From Candidatus Symbiothrix dinenymphae (lineage in GTDB: Bacteria; Bacteroidota; Bacteroidia; Bacteroidales; Azobacteroidaceae): a stretch of 64,000 nucleotides of DNA. The stretch is from contig BBRT01000280.1 in the NCBI GenBank assembly GCA_001417715.1, forward strand, positions 20,754-84,753. Reading direction: 5' to 3'. Every line of letters begins with the position of its first letter. The stretch's first letter is position 1. The notes beneath the pieces are model-generated. The model worked only from the letters and a program-made list of their open reading frames with translations. It had not been told where the DNA came from and ran no database searches. Positions 42,386 to 52,088 of this stretch are shown here, one piece after another. A program made the position numbers and the translations under genes.

Positions 42386-43093
42386 TTATTTTTTATTAAA
42401 CAATTGATTGATTCGAGGTTGGATAATCCAGATTCCGACAGGCAAAATCCAGATTAAGAAAAATTCTTGGGCAAAATCGCGAAACTTCACCGGTCGTTGT
42501 AACTCTGCTGTTTTCAACGCTTTAGCAATGAAGTAGAAGCAGTAGAAAATGCAGAAGGCAGAGCATACATACAAGCAAATGAGCAAGTAGGACATTGCAA
42601 ACTGTGCCATCAGGTGTGCCACAATCGCAGATACCGGTTGTGCACACACCAACAGAAATGCGCAAATTGTCGGAAAAATCTGCGGAAAGATGAAAAAATG
42701 ACCATGCGGTTCACTGTTCCAAAATCCGGCAATTAAATCCGGCAGCCAGATAGCCGTAACCACCTTAAATACTGCCGGAAAGAGCAGGCAGAACCAAAAC
42801 CCTGCGAGGCTCATTTTTGCCGTCGGCGGAAGTTTTTTGTGGAGACACACCGCCATTGCGGAAAACCACACGGCGAGCAAACCGATAGACACCGCCGTCA
42901 GGCACGGAAGCACGGCAAGCATTTTTGCCAGATAATTGTTCCCGATGTCCATCAGGCTGGCGGTGGAAACTGTTGTCAGTCTGCTATTTGCGACTACCTG
43001 ACAAAAGACGGCAAGCGGGGCAATCACCGGGACGCCCATTAAAATTGCAAATACTTGCCAATGTTTGAGATTCATTAATTTAACCATTTTCAT
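42386..43093 (-). CDS. Multi-span inner-membrane protein of unknown function
   Basis: A 235-residue protein with about six hydrophobic helices (VFAILMGVPVIAPLAVFCQVV; MLAVLPCLTAVSIGLLAVWFSAMAV; LAGFWFCLLFPAVFKVVTAI; and later). No family is recognised. It is the first gene of the operon behind the palindrome ACAGAG-N6-CTCTGT at 43128-43145. The TetR gene ends 68 bases upstream. A transport or stress-related role under TetR control is inferred only from this arrangement. Confidence 0.7.
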   Translation of the reverse strand: MKMVKLMNLKHWQVFAILMGVPVIAPLAVFCQVVANSRLTTVSTASLMDIGNNYLAKMLAVLPCLTAVSIGLLAVWFSAMAVCLHKKLPPTAKMSLAGFWFCLLFPAVFKVVTAIWLPDLIAGFWNSEPHGHFFIFPQIFPTICAFLLVCAQPVSAIVAHLMAQFAMSYLLICLYVCSAFCIFYCFYFIAKALKTAELQRPVKFRDFAQEFFLIWILPVGIWIIQPRINQLFNKK

Positions 43094-43127
43094 TTTATTT
43101 TTATTTTAAAATTAGTATTCTTAAAAA

Positions 43128-43145
43128 ACAGAGCAAACACTCTGT
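43128..43145. promoter_or_regulatory. TetR operator copy upstream of the membrane-protein operon
   Basis: A perfect inverted repeat ACAGAG-N6-CTCTGT lies between the tetR stop and the operon start. A near-identical copy (ACAGAG-N6-CTCTGC) lies at 43757-43774, at the tetR promoter. The -7 box of the operon itself is not clear. Confidence 0.65.
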
Positions 43146-43161
43146 GCGTGATAAAAAAAAA

Positions 43162-43749
43162 TTATGTCTTCAACATTTGATAAAAATCATTCCACAACGT
43201 CCTGATTCTGCTTTTCAGCAATTTAAAATCTTTTTCCACGACATAATCCATCCTGTTTCCGTCCGATGCGTAGATGAAAAACTTGGCGATGGATTCGTCG
43301 GGCATTGCCGATTTTATTTCGCCCGTTTTTCGGGCAATGCCAATCATTTCGAGCCACGCACGAGTCTCCAACGCCTGATTTTTAAGTATTCCTGCCTGCA
43401 ATTCAGGGAAATACCTCAACGCCTCAAACATAAAGGAAAAAAAATTGACACTGCCTTCAGCGTTTTTGTAAAGCGCGTCAAAAATCCGGTCGAAACTCGC
43501 CAAAACGTGCCGGATAAAGCCGTAGAGCGACTCTTTCGGATAAATTTCAAAAACGTGGCGTGTCGTCCCGAGCAGGTAGTGGTCAACGACAGCCTTAAAA
43601 AGTTGCTCCTTATTATCGAAATGGTGGTAAAAAGCACCGTTCGACAGACCCGTCGCCGAGAGTATATCTTTCAGTGTCACAGCCTTATAGCTCTTCTGCA
43701 AGTAGAGCCGGAAGGCAGTTTGCAATATGTGATTTTTAGTATCCTTCAT
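43162..43749 (-). CDS. TetR/AcrR-family transcriptional repressor
   Basis: A 195-residue TetR protein. The N-terminal HTH is KDTKNHILQTAFRLYLQKSYKAVTLKDILSATGLSNGAFYHHFDNKEQLF, with the recognition helix at GLSNGAFYHHF. The rest is the helical ligand domain. ATG 43749 is chosen because the promoter (minus-strand TACCTTTG, 43781-43774) would be inside the coding region if the longer start at 43842 were used. Palindromes at 43757-43774 and 43128-43145 suggest autoregulation and control of the downstream operon. The ligand is unknown. Confidence 0.9.
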   Translation of the reverse strand: MKDTKNHILQTAFRLYLQKSYKAVTLKDILSATGLSNGAFYHHFDNKEQLFKAVVDHYLLGTTRHVFEIYPKESLYGFIRHVLASFDRIFDALYKNAEGSVNFFSFMFEALRYFPELQAGILKNQALETRAWLEMIGIARKTGEIKSAMPDESIAKFFIYASDGNRMDYVVEKDFKLLKSRIRTLWNDFYQMLKT

Positions 43750-43756
43750 CTCAAAA

Positions 43757-43781
43757 ACAGAGTAAATGCTCTGCAAAGGTA
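43757..43781 (-). promoter_or_regulatory. tetR promoter with operator
   Basis: The -7 box is TACCTTTG (minus strand, 43781-43774), and the half-site pair ACAGAG-N6-CTCTGC lies at 43757-43774, covering the transcription start. This matches the operator at 43128-43145 in length, spacing and half-site. Confidence 0.65.
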
Positions 43782-43873
43782 CGACTTTTTTTTTATCCAC
43801 CAAATTTTTTTGAAAGTTTTTTGTCTGAACCGTGATTTTCATCAGATTTTCAAGATTGCCAAGAAATTTTTTG

Positions 43874-43966
43874 TACCTTTGTGGCGTTTTTATCCGGATA
43901 AAAATGTGATTTTTGACGAATTTATCCGGATAAAAGTGTAATTTATAACAAATTTATCCGGATAAA
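43874..43966 (+). promoter_or_regulatory. Promoter and three palindromes at exact 32-bp spacing
   Basis: The -7 box TACCTTTG (43874-43881) is followed by three copies of TTTATCCGGATAAA with centres at about 43895.5, 43927.5 and 43959.5. The first extends to 18 bases (43887-43904), and the third ends at the start codon of the broken ATPase gene. Spacing of 32 bp is three helical turns, so bound dimers would lie on one face of the DNA. The regulator is not identified. Confidence 0.65.
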
Positions 43967-44713
43967 ATGTACAGAACGAAGATTAAACAGCTGATTGATT
44001 GGAAGTTAAGCAAGGGGCGGAAACCGCTTATTGTACAGGGTGCAAGGCAGGTGGGAAAAACTTGGCTTATCAAGGAATTTTAGAAAAAAAACAGTGGGAC
44101 ATACTGAGTGTATTTACCGAAAAGTTCAAAGAAAAGTTACGATATTACCTCTATGTTGGTGGAATGCCGGAAGTGGTTTGCGCCTGATGAAGTTGTGCCA
44201 CGTTTGAATATGGTTTGGAACAGTATTCCTGCACAGTTGGCGAAGGATAATAAAAAATTTGTGTATGGCGTGGCGAAAGAAGGTGCCAGAGCGAGGGATT
44301 TCGAGTTGGCAATTCAGTGGCTGGTCGATTCGGGAATTTTGCTGAAAACGTTCCGCATTTCCAAGCCTTCGATGCCGCAGATTGCCTATGGTGCATTTAC
44401 AGAACAATTTGTGATGCAGCAACTTAAAGCCGCTGAACTGAATTATATCGGCTATTGGACAAACGAAAAAAGTACCAATGAAGTTGATTTTGTAGTTCAG
44501 CACAAGGGCGAAATCACACCGATTGAAGTGAAAGCGGGGGAAAATCTGCAATCCAAAAGTTTCAAATTCTTTTGCGAAAAATATAAACCGCAAGCAGCCT
44601 TTCGCACCTCACTCTCCGATTTCCGCCAAGAAGCATGGATGACGAATGTGCCGCTCTATATCATTGGCGATTATTTTGAAAGGCGTTGTCATTGCGGGCT
44701 TGGCCCGCAATGA
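43967..44713 (+). pseudogene. Broken AAA_14/DUF4143 ATPase gene
   Basis: ATG 43967 opens YRTKIKQLIDWKLSKGRK then QGARQVGKTWL, the Walker A of AAA+ ATPases with a C-terminal DUF4143 domain. A stop follows at 44081-44083 and the middle (about 200 residues) is missing. The reading resumes in other frames with FTEKFKEKLRYYLYVGGMPEVV and, after a second shift, the DUF4143 part (NSIPAQLAKDNKKFVYG ... GYWTNEKSTNEVDFVVQ), ending inside the palindromic element at 44688. At least one deletion and one frameshift are needed, so no intact product is made. Confidence 0.85.
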
Positions 44714-44714
44714 C
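44688..44714. repeat. Palindromic element, best copy (12-bp arms)
   Basis: GTCATTGCGGGC and GCCCGCAATGAC surround TTG: a perfect 12-base stem. It supplies the last residues (CHCGLGPQ) and the stop codon of the DUF4143 reading frame. The 44715-45079 stretch holds no gene, only a CCCAACGC hairpin near 44745, a 10-bp stem at 44798-44829 and AT-rich repeats. Confidence 0.8.
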
Positions 44715-44797
44715 AGAACGGGCTGAAAGCTCACCATATCCCAGCCCAACGCATCGCATCGCATCGCGTTGGGAAATGATAATGGATGATAAACGGC

Positions 44798-44829
44798 GAG
44801 AGCGCAGAAAATCACTTCCCTGCGCTCTC
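44798..44829. terminator. Hairpin after the broken ATPase
   Basis: GAGAGCGCAG (44798-44807) and CTGCGCTCTC (44820-44829) form a perfect 10-base stem with a 12-base loop. No long T-run follows, so termination is uncertain. Confidence 0.4.
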
Positions 44830-45013
44830 TTATGGTTAAGGTTTCGAACCGCATTTTTTCATACGAATACGATAACTTATTAAAACAAAACACATTATGA
44901 ATGATTAAAAGTTCATTTTGATTAAAAACACCATTTTGATTAAAGACAACATTTTCGGTTAAGAATTATGCTGCAAAGGAAAGTATTTTTGAAATAACCT
45001 CCAAATTTTTTAT

Positions 45014-45078
45014 GTTATCTTTTCGTTATCTTTTTGTTATCTTTTTGTTATCAAATTGTTATCGTTTTGTTATCATCG
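45014..45078. repeat. Six 11-bp tandem units of GTTATC
   Basis: Units starting GTTATC recur at 45014, 45025, 45036, 45047, 45058 and 45069, exactly 11 bases apart; the spacer part is TTTTC/TTTTT/AAATT/GTTTT. No gene starts here. It could be a phased protein-binding array or simple slippage product. Confidence 0.6.
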
Positions 45079-45079
45079 A

Positions 45080-45321
45080 CTACAAGGTGTTGTAGCGTGT
45101 TAAAAAGGAGAGAAATTCGTTTTCAAAATTAGGGGTAAAAATGGATTTTCCAATGTTTTTGCTGATTCCCGGCAGTAACCACCACCAAATTTCGTCAATT
45201 TCATACGAATTAAATGCAAATTTTCCATCAAAAACGGTTTGATAAGCGTGAACTAATTCGCGTTCAACTGCAGATTCAAATACATACTTTCGCAAAAATT
45301 GTGCTTCACCGTTCCGTGTGC
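45080..45321 (-). pseudogene. C-terminal NUDIX-hydrolase remnant
   Basis: The open frame from about 45321 down to 45080 reads NGEAQFLRKYVFESAVERELVH, then YQTVFDGKFAFNSYEIDEIWWW, and ends TPNFENEFLSFLTRYNTL. This resembles the C-terminal half of NUDIX hydrolases of the isopentenyl-diphosphate-isomerase-like/YfcD type. The N-terminal half with the Nudix box GX5EX7REUXEEXGU is missing. The fragment begins immediately at the end of the DUF4296 gene, which suggests a deletion fused the two. No start codon or ribosome site is seen. Confidence 0.55.
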
Positions 45322-45323
45322 AT

Positions 45324-45896
45324 CTACTTCGGGAAATAATTCGTCCATACGGTCTGATTCTGCGTTTCAGGGAGGTAATAAAGGAGGGTATCGCTATCGC
45401 AGGCGAGTGTGTCGATGGGGCGCACTTCTTTTTCCGGAAAAAAGCGCAAGGTATCGCGCACGATTTCCAACACATAATTCGGAGGTAGAACAGCCTTCTC
45501 CTGTTTATCTTTCGCCGCCGCCGCCGCCGCCGCCGCCCTTTGGAGGCGGTCAATGTTGGCTTGCAGACCTATGATGATAGACGAGTAGCGAGTGCTGAGT
45601 TGCATATTAATTTCCAGATATTGCTCTAAATGCGCATTATACCACACCAGCGAGGTGTCAAAATCTTGTTGCGTGATGCGATGCTTGTCAAAAATCGACA
45701 GGAGAAGTTGTTGTTTGCGTGCCGAATCGCCGGCAAAAATCGCCGAATGGTCGTTGATGGCTTGTTCTGCCAGATTTAAATCGAACAAAACATCCGCCAT
45801 CTCGCTGTCAGACAGCACATACGATGGTCGTGGACTGCAACCCATCAGCCACACACAGCCCAACATCAATACTGCGATGAGTTTATTTTTTAGCAT
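45324..45896 (-). CDS. DUF4296 lipoprotein with poly-alanine tract
   Basis: A 190-residue lipoprotein. The lipobox is GCVWLMGC (Cys20), and the DUF4296-type domain ([42 protein letters not shown]) lies at residues about 27-100. A run of eight alanines encoded by (GCG)8 at 45513-45537 lies in a probable coiled coil ([21 protein letters not shown]). Function unknown. The start overlaps the end of metG by 14 bases, so it is translationally linked to metG. The end abuts a NUDIX remnant. Confidence 0.8.
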   Translation of the reverse strand: MLKNKLIAVLMLGCVWLMGCSPRPSYVLSDSEMADVLFDLNLAEQAINDHSAIFAGDSARKQQLLLSIFDKHRITQQDFDTSLVWYNAHLEQYLEINMQLSTRYSSIIIGLQANIDRLQRAAAAAAAAKDKQEKAVLPPNYVLEIVRDTLRFFPEKEVRPIDTLACDSDTLLYYLPETQNQTVWTNYFPK

Positions 45897-47577
45897 CGGT
45901 CAATTTTTGAATTTGTTGTGTAATCGCCTCATCTTCAACCTTTTCAAACAGCAAGGTAGGCTCATTCAGTTGGTGACCGGCGGGCAAAAGGTCGGCAGAG
46001 CCTAATTGCGCCCAGTGCAAATCGGAAGTGCCAATCAACTGCTTGATTTTGTTCGACGAAAACGGCAAAAACGGCTCAAACGCGATGGCGAGATTGGCGG
46101 TGATTTGCAGCGCGATGTTCAAAATCGTGGCTGTGCGCGCCATATCGGTCTTCGCTAACTTCCAAGGCTCTGTGTCGGCGAGGTATTTGTTGCCGATGCG
46201 CGCGAGGTTCATCGCCTCTTTCAGCGCGTCGCGGAAACGGAACGTCTCCAGATTGGCTTCCAATTCGCGTTTGACCGATGCAAATTCGTCCAATGTCTGT
46301 TGGTCATAGTCCGTCAGAGCAGCGCGAGCGGGCACTTTTCCCTCAAAAAACTTCTGTGTCAGCACGAGCACGCGGTTGACAAAATTGCCCAGTATGGCGA
46401 CCAATTCATTATTATTGCGCGCCTGAAAATCTTTCCATGTGAAGTCGTTGTCCTTCGTTTCGGGCGCGTTGGCGGTCAAAACATAGCGCAGAACGTCCTG
46501 TTTGTTGGGAAATTTCTCCAGATATTCGTTCAGCCACACCGCGTGGTTGCGCGAGGTGGAGATTTTGTCGCTTTCCAAGTTCAGGAACTCGTTGGCGGGC
46601 ACATTTTCCGGCAAAATGTAGCTGCCATCGGCTTTGAGCATCGCCGGAAACACGATGCAGTGAAACACGATATTGTCTTTGCCGATGAAATGCACCAATT
46701 TTGTCGATTTGTCTTTCCACCATTTTTCCCAATCGCCGTATTTTTCCGGTTGCGAGCCGCACACTTCGATGGTGTTGGAAATGTAGCCAATCGGCGCGTC
46801 AAACCACACGTAGAGCACTTTGCCCTCCGCCCCTTCGACCGGCACGGGAACGCCCCAATCCAAGTCGCGACTCACGGCGCGCGGCTGCAAACCCATGTCC
46901 AACCACGATTTGCATTGCCCATAGACATTCGATTTCCACTCTTTGTGGTCTTCCAAAATCCACTTTTTCAGCCACGCCTCGTGCTTGTCGAGCGGCAAAT
47001 ACCAGTGTTTGGTCTTCTTCAAAACGGGCACGCTGCCCGAAATCGCCGACTTTGGCTCAAGCAAATCCAGCGGGCTGAGTGACGTGCCGCAGGCTTCGCA
47101 TTGGTCGCCATACGCCCGCTCGGCACCACAGTGCGGACATTTGCCCGTGATGTAGCGGTCGGCGAGAAACTGCTTCGCCTCTTCATCGTAATATTGCTCG
47201 GAGGTTTGCTCCACAAATTCACCCTGACCGTAGAGTTTGCGAAAAAAATCCGCCGCCGTCTTCTTATGAATGTCCGAAGACGTGCGCGAATAAATATCGA
47301 ACGAAATCCCAAAATCCTCAAACGATTTTTTGATAATAGCATGGTAGCGGTCAACCACCTGCTGAGGCGTAACTCCCTCAGCTTTAGCCTTTAACGCAAT
47401 AGGAACGCCGTGCTCGTCCGACCCGCCAATAAACAGCACCTCCTCGCCTTTGAGCCGCAAATAGCGCGCATAAATATCCGCAGGTACATACACGCCCGCC
47501 AAATGCCCAATGTGCACCGGACCGTTGGCATACGGCAACGCAGCCGTAATCAGAGTTCGTTTAAAATCTTTGCCCAT
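45883..47577 (-). CDS. metG: Methionyl-tRNA synthetase, lacking the C-terminal tRNA-binding domain
   Basis: A 564-residue MetRS that charges tRNA-Met. HIGH-like motif is [17 protein letters not shown], the zinc domain has [18 protein letters not shown], and KMSKS appears as DKISTSRNH. The anticodon-binding helical domain is present ([24 protein letters not shown]). Related Bacteroidetes enzymes continue about 115 residues into a Trbp111-like domain; here the protein stops right after QKLTDAKK, where that linker starts. The catalytic core is whole, so the enzyme is probably active but may not dimerise. Minus-strand promoter TACCTTTG is at 47604-47597. Confidence 0.95.
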   Translation of the reverse strand: MGKDFKRTLITAALPYANGPVHIGHLAGVYVPADIYARYLRLKGEEVLFIGGSDEHGVPIALKAKAEGVTPQQVVDRYHAIIKKSFEDFGISFDIYSRTSSDIHKKTAADFFRKLYGQGEFVEQTSEQYYDEEAKQFLADRYITGKCPHCGAERAYGDQCEACGTSLSPLDLLEPKSAISGSVPVLKKTKHWYLPLDKHEAWLKKWILEDHKEWKSNVYGQCKSWLDMGLQPRAVSRDLDWGVPVPVEGAEGKVLYVWFDAPIGYISNTIEVCGSQPEKYGDWEKWWKDKSTKLVHFIGKDNIVFHCIVFPAMLKADGSYILPENVPANEFLNLESDKISTSRNHAVWLNEYLEKFPNKQDVLRYVLTANAPETKDNDFTWKDFQARNNNELVAILGNFVNRVLVLTQKFFEGKVPARAALTDYDQQTLDEFASVKRELEANLETFRFRDALKEAMNLARIGNKYLADTEPWKLAKTDMARTATILNIALQITANLAIAFEPFLPFSSNKIKQLIGTSDLHWAQLGSADLLPAGHQLNEPTLLFEKVEDEAITQQIQKLTDAKK

Positions 47578-47596
47578 AAATATGCATTTTTGGGGG

Positions 47597-47779
47597 CAAA
47601 GGTAGTAAATAGTTATGAGTTATGAGTGAAGAGTGAAGAGTGGAGATATGATTTGAGTGAAATACATGAAACAAAATCATAAAAAATCACTGAAATCACA
47701 CGAAAATCACAGTTCAGACAAAAAATTGAAAAAAAAATGCACAAAAATTTGCGTAATTCAAAAAAAGAGCGTACATTTG
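47597..47779. promoter_or_regulatory. metG and nusA promoters with short repeats between
   Basis: The metG -7 box lies on the minus strand at 47604-47597. The nusA -7 box TACATTTG is at 47772-47779, giving a leader of about 55 bases. Between them are GAGTTATGAGTGAAGAGTG-type repeats and one copy of the dispersed CACAGTTCAGAC sequence (near 47709). No rimP gene is present before nusA. Confidence 0.55.
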
Positions 47780-47841
47780 CAGCCGAATTTAGGAGGAGGG
47801 AGGCGGCAGTCTCTCTTTTTTATTAAAAAAATAGAAAAATT

Positions 47842-49095
47842 ATGGGAAGAAGAGCAGCAGTACCGAGTATGATTGAGACATTTGCGGACTTTAAGGAGAA
47901 CAAAAATATCGACCGTACCACTCTGATTAGTATTTTGGAGGAGTCTTTTCGTAGCGTTATCAGCAAAATGTTTGGTTCGGACGAGAATTATTCCATTATT
48001 GTCAACCCCGATAAGGGTGACTTTGAAATTTGGCGCAACCGCAAGGTGGTTGAAAATGGCAGGTTGAAAGACCCCAATCGGCAAATCACGCTTGCGGATG
48101 CACAAAAAATTGACCCGGATTACGAAGTGGGCGAAGAAATCACCGATGCGGTGGATTTTGCGGGCTTCGGTCGCCGTGCCGTTTTGAATTTGCGTCAGGC
48201 TCTGTCGGGCAAGGTGTTAGAGTTGCAAAAAGATTCGCTTTACTCCAAGTACAAAGACCAAATCGGTCAAATTGTGTCCGGCGAGGTATATCAGGTGTGG
48301 AAAAAAGAGCTTTTGCTGTTGGACGATGATGGCAATGAGTTGTTGCTTCCGCAAACGGAGCAAATCCCGACGGATTTTTTCCGCAAAGGGGAAACGCGCC
48401 GCGCCGTGGTTGTGCAGGTGGACAACGAAAACAACAATCCGAAAATCATCCTTTCGCGCACCTCTCCGCTGTTTATGCAGCGACTTTTTGAGTTGGAAGT
48501 GCCCGAAATTCACGATGGTTTGATTACCATCAAGCGCATTGCCCGCATCCCCGGTGAGCGTGCTAAGGTGGCGGTGGAGTCGTATGACGACCGCGTTGAC
48601 CCCGTAGGAGCCTGTGTCGGGATGAAGGGGGCGCGTATTCACGGCATCGTTCGCGAATTGTGCAACGAAAACATTGATGTCATCAATTTCACGTCCAATA
48701 TCAACTTGTTCATTCAGAGGGCGTTAAGTCCGGCAAAAGTGTCCAGCATCAAATTAGATGAGGAAAAACACCGGGCGGAAGTGTTTCTCAGACCGGAAGA
48801 GGTGTCGCTGGCTATCGGAAAAAGCGGGTTGAACATCAAATTGGCAAGTATGCTCACGGGCTACACCATTGACGTGTTCCGAGACGAAGAAATCAGAGAC
48901 GAAGACATCTACCTGGACGAATTTTCGGACGAAATAGAGCAATGGGTCATTGATGCGTTCAAAAACATCGGCTGCAACACCGCCAGAAACGTCTTAGAAC
49001 AAAGTCGCGAAGACTTGATAGAAAAGACCGACTTGGAGGAAAATACCATCGACGAAGTCCTTGCTATTTTGAAGGCAGAGTTTGAGGAAGAGTAA
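47842..49095 (+). CDS. nusA: Transcription termination/antitermination factor NusA
   Basis: A 417-residue NusA. The N-terminal RNA-polymerase-binding domain contains FKENKNIDRTTLISILEESFRSV, with NPDKGDFEIWRN. The S1 domain is near GQIVSGEVYQVWKKELLL. The KH domains include KVAVESYDDRVDPVGACVGMKGARIHGIVREL and VSLAIGKSGLNIKLASMLTGYTIDV. It controls pausing, termination and antitermination. Length is normal for Bacteroidetes, which lack the E. coli acidic C-terminal repeats. infB follows 87 bases later, in the conserved nusA-infB order. Confidence 0.97.
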   Translation: MGRRAAVPSMIETFADFKENKNIDRTTLISILEESFRSVISKMFGSDENYSIIVNPDKGDFEIWRNRKVVENGRLKDPNRQITLADAQKIDPDYEVGEEITDAVDFAGFGRRAVLNLRQALSGKVLELQKDSLYSKYKDQIGQIVSGEVYQVWKKELLLLDDDGNELLLPQTEQIPTDFFRKGETRRAVVVQVDNENNNPKIILSRTSPLFMQRLFELEVPEIHDGLITIKRIARIPGERAKVAVESYDDRVDPVGACVGMKGARIHGIVRELCNENIDVINFTSNINLFIQRALSPAKVSSIKLDEEKHRAEVFLRPEEVSLAIGKSGLNIKLASMLTGYTIDVFRDEEIRDEDIYLDEFSDEIEQWVIDAFKNIGCNTARNVLEQSREDLIEKTDLEENTIDEVLAILKAEFEEE

Positions 49096-49182
49096 TGCAA
49101 TTAAAAATTAAAAATTAAAAATTACGGACTTTTTGCCGAATTTAATTTTTAATTCGTAATTTTTAATTCGTAATTGAAGAAT
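49096..49182. repeat. AT-rich inverted repeat between nusA and infB
   Basis: ATTAAAAATT units before, and AATTTTTAATTCGTAATTTTT units after, an ACGGACTTTTTGCCG centre form a long AT hairpin. Similar ATTAAAAATT runs occur near 11109. It may slow or attenuate transcription between the two genes. Confidence 0.5.
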
Positions 49183-51954
49183 ATGTCTATAAGATTAAAT
49201 AAGGTTACGCAAAATTTGAATGTGGGGCTTACGACGGTGGTCGAGTTTCTGCAGCGGCAGGGCTATGACCATCCGGATGCTGACCCAAATACTAAAATTG
49301 AGGACGTGGAGTACGACCTGCTCGTCAATGAATTTAGTTTGGATAAGAATCTGAAAAAGGAAGCCGAAAAAATCCGCTTTGACCGTCGCGACAAGGACAA
49401 AAAGGGCACCGTGACGGTTCCGGGCTATGTGTCGAAGGGAGAAATTCCAACGGTTATCCCCGAAAAACTCAAGCCGAAGTTCACCGTCACCGGCAAAATA
49501 AAATTGGACAAGCGCGGTAATCCCATTGCGGACAAAAAACAGAAAGAAGTGGTTGCCGCACCACCCAAAGAATCCAAAGAATCCAAAGAAAAGAAGCGTG
49601 GAAAAGGGGGGCAAACCCAGAAAGAGAAGGTTGGCGGGATAACGCTTGTGAACACTCCAACGCCTTCCGGTGCCACCACTGTCGGCGAACCGTTCCGCTA
49701 TTTCCCAAAACCAACCATAGAAGGTCCTAAGGTGACCGGTAGCATTGATTTGTCCATAATCAATCTATCGACCCGCCCGAAAAAGAAGACGAAGAAAGAA
49801 CGTGAACAAGAGCGTTCCGACAAAATCAAAACCGTTCCACAGCATGTACCAAAGAGGAAAAAAAACGCAGCAGCTCCAAAGCCGGAACCGCGCGCCGTTC
49901 CACCAACGCTGACGAAAAAAGCAGATATTGACCCGACGCAGAAAAAGAAGCGCAAACGCATCAAAAATGAACGAATAGACATCGAGAAGGGTGCTCCGGC
50001 AGTGAAGCCAAATCCCAACATGAAGCTCCGCAAATATGGCGAACGGAGCGAAGTGAGCGAAGAAGATGTGCAAAAACAGGTAAAGGAAACGCTCGCCCGT
50101 CTGACGAACAAAACGCAGAAAAAGGGTGCTAAATACCGCAAGGAAAAGCGCGATGCCTTCTCACAGCATCGCGATGAGGAGCTTGAAGCCTCAGCACACG
50201 AAAACAAAGTGCTCAAACTCACCGAGTTTGTAACCGCCAACGATTTGGCAAGCATGATGAATGTGCCTGTGGTGCAGATTATTTCCAAATGTATGGCGAT
50301 TGGCATTATGGTGTCCATCAATCAGCGTTTGGATGCTGAAGTTATCAATATTGTGGCGGACGAATTTGGGTTCAAAACGGAATATGTCAGTGCCGAAGTT
50401 GCGGAGGCTATCGCGGAAGACGAAGACAACCCCGAAGATTTAGTGGCTCGTGCACCCATTGTGACGGTCATGGGGCATGTTGACCATGGTAAAACATCGT
50501 TGCTCGACAATATCCGCAACACCAATGTGATTGCCGGTGAAGCCGGTGGAATCACGCAGCACATTGGTGCCTACAATGTGCAATTGGGCAACGGTCGCCG
50601 CATCACTTTCCTGGACACTCCCGGTCACGAGGCGTTCACGGCTATGCGTGCGCGTGGTGCCAGCGTGACGGACATCGCCATCATCATTGTGGCGGCAGAC
50701 GACAGCGTGATGCCTCAAACCATTGAGGCTATCAACCATGCCGCCGCTGCAAATGTGCCTATGGTGTTCGCAATCAACAAGATAGATAAAGCGGGAGCCG
50801 ACCCTGAAAAAATAAAATCAGCCCTGTCGCAGATGAATTATCTGGTGGAAGATTGGGGCGGCAAATATCAGTCGCAGGACATCTCCGCCAAGCAAGGCAT
50901 CAATGTCAACGAATTGATGGAAAAGGTGTTGCTGGAAGCCGATATGCTGGAACTGAAAGCCAACCCCAAACGCAAAGCGGTTGGTTCAATCATCGAATCG
51001 TCATTGGATAAGGGGCGTGGCTACCTCGTGACGGTGCTTGTGAAAACCGGTACGCTCCAATTGGGCGATGTGGTGTTGGCAGGCACGCACTTTGGACGTG
51101 TCAAAGCCATGTTCAACGAGCGCAATCAGCGCATCACGGAGGCAGGACCTGCCGAACCGGTGTTGGTGCTCGGTCTGAACGGTGCCCCCCAAGCCGGCGA
51201 TGCCATCAATGTGATGGATACCGAGCAAGAAGCCCGCGAAATAGCATCCAAACGCGAACAGCTGCAGCGCGAACAGGGACTGCGGACACAAAAAATGCTG
51301 ACCCTGGACGACATCGGTCGCCGCATTGCGATAGGCAATTTCCAACAGTTGAACGTCATCGTCAAAGGCGATGTGGACGGCTCTGTGGAGGCGCTTTCCG
51401 ACAAGTTAATCAGCCTGTCCACTGCGCAAATTCAGGTCAATGTCATCCACAAAGGCGTAGGGCAAATTTCCGAATCGGATGTTACCCTCGCAGCAGCCTC
51501 CGAAGCGATTGTCATCGGCTTTCAGGTGCGCCCGTCGCAATTGGCTCGCAAAGCAGCCGAACAGGGAGGCGTGGATATTCGCTTATACTCAATTATTTAC
51601 GATGCCATTGAGGAGGTTAAAGCCGCGATGGAAGGTATGTTGGCACCGGAATTTAAGGAAGAAATCACCGGCAATGTGGAAGTGACCGAAGTGTTCAACA
51701 TCACCAAAGTGGGTACCGTGGCAGGCTGTCTGGTGCGCGAAGGCAAAATCAAACGCGGCAACAAAATTCGCATCATTCGCGAAGGCATCGTGATTTATTC
51801 CGGCGAACTCGGCTCGCTGAAACGCTTCAAAGACGATGTGAAAGAGGTGCTACAAGGCTACGAATGCGGTCTAAACATCCAAAACTTCAACGACATCAAA
51901 ATAGGCGACATCGTTGAGCCGTTTGAAGAGGTGGAGGTGAAGGCAACGCTGTAA
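49183..51954 (+). CDS. infB: Translation initiation factor IF-2
   Basis: A 923-residue IF-2. It has an N-terminal IF2N domain ([22 protein letters not shown]), a long charged Lys/Pro-rich linker (about 60-330), and a second IF2N-like domain. The G domain has [12 protein letters not shown] (G1), [15 protein letters not shown] (G3) and NKIDKAG (G4). Domain II and C1/C2 ([33 protein letters not shown]) follow. It places initiator tRNA on the ribosome using GTP. ATG 49183 is chosen over the in-frame TTG at 49174, because MSIRLN is the family start. A strong terminator follows at 51982-52024. Confidence 0.97.
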   Translation: MSIRLNKVTQNLNVGLTTVVEFLQRQGYDHPDADPNTKIEDVEYDLLVNEFSLDKNLKKEAEKIRFDRRDKDKKGTVTVPGYVSKGEIPTVIPEKLKPKFTVTGKIKLDKRGNPIADKKQKEVVAAPPKESKESKEKKRGKGGQTQKEKVGGITLVNTPTPSGATTVGEPFRYFPKPTIEGPKVTGSIDLSIINLSTRPKKKTKKEREQERSDKIKTVPQHVPKRKKNAAAPKPEPRAVPPTLTKKADIDPTQKKKRKRIKNERIDIEKGAPAVKPNPNMKLRKYGERSEVSEEDVQKQVKETLARLTNKTQKKGAKYRKEKRDAFSQHRDEELEASAHENKVLKLTEFVTANDLASMMNVPVVQIISKCMAIGIMVSINQRLDAEVINIVADEFGFKTEYVSAEVAEAIAEDEDNPEDLVARAPIVTVMGHVDHGKTSLLDNIRNTNVIAGEAGGITQHIGAYNVQLGNGRRITFLDTPGHEAFTAMRARGASVTDIAIIIVAADDSVMPQTIEAINHAAAANVPMVFAINKIDKAGADPEKIKSALSQMNYLVEDWGGKYQSQDISAKQGINVNELMEKVLLEADMLELKANPKRKAVGSIIESSLDKGRGYLVTVLVKTGTLQLGDVVLAGTHFGRVKAMFNERNQRITEAGPAEPVLVLGLNGAPQAGDAINVMDTEQEAREIASKREQLQREQGLRTQKMLTLDDIGRRIAIGNFQQLNVIVKGDVDGSVEALSDKLISLSTAQIQVNVIHKGVGQISESDVTLAAASEAIVIGFQVRPSQLARKAAEQGGVDIRLYSIIYDAIEEVKAAMEGMLAPEFKEEITGNVEVTEVFNITKVGTVAGCLVREGKIKRGNKIRIIREGIVIYSGELGSLKRFKDDVKEVLQGYECGLNIQNFNDIKIGDIVEPFEEVEVKATL

Positions 51955-51981
51955 GTTGTCTGAACGGCGATTTTTCAGGAT

Positions 51982-52024
51982 AAAAGGATTGGCAGGATTT
52001 TTTGAAAATCCTGCCAATCCTTTT
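51982..52024 (+). terminator. infB terminator with 20-bp perfect stem
   Basis: A 20-base arm at 51982-52001 (AAAAGGATTGGCAGGATTTT) pairs with 52005-52024 around TTG, ending in TTTT. The same GGATTGGCAGGAT hairpin recurs at 52582-52614. Confidence 0.85.
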
Positions 52025-52088
52025 GTCTGAACTTTGATTTTCGTATGATTTCAGTGATTTTTTATGATTGTTTTGAATCATACAAATC

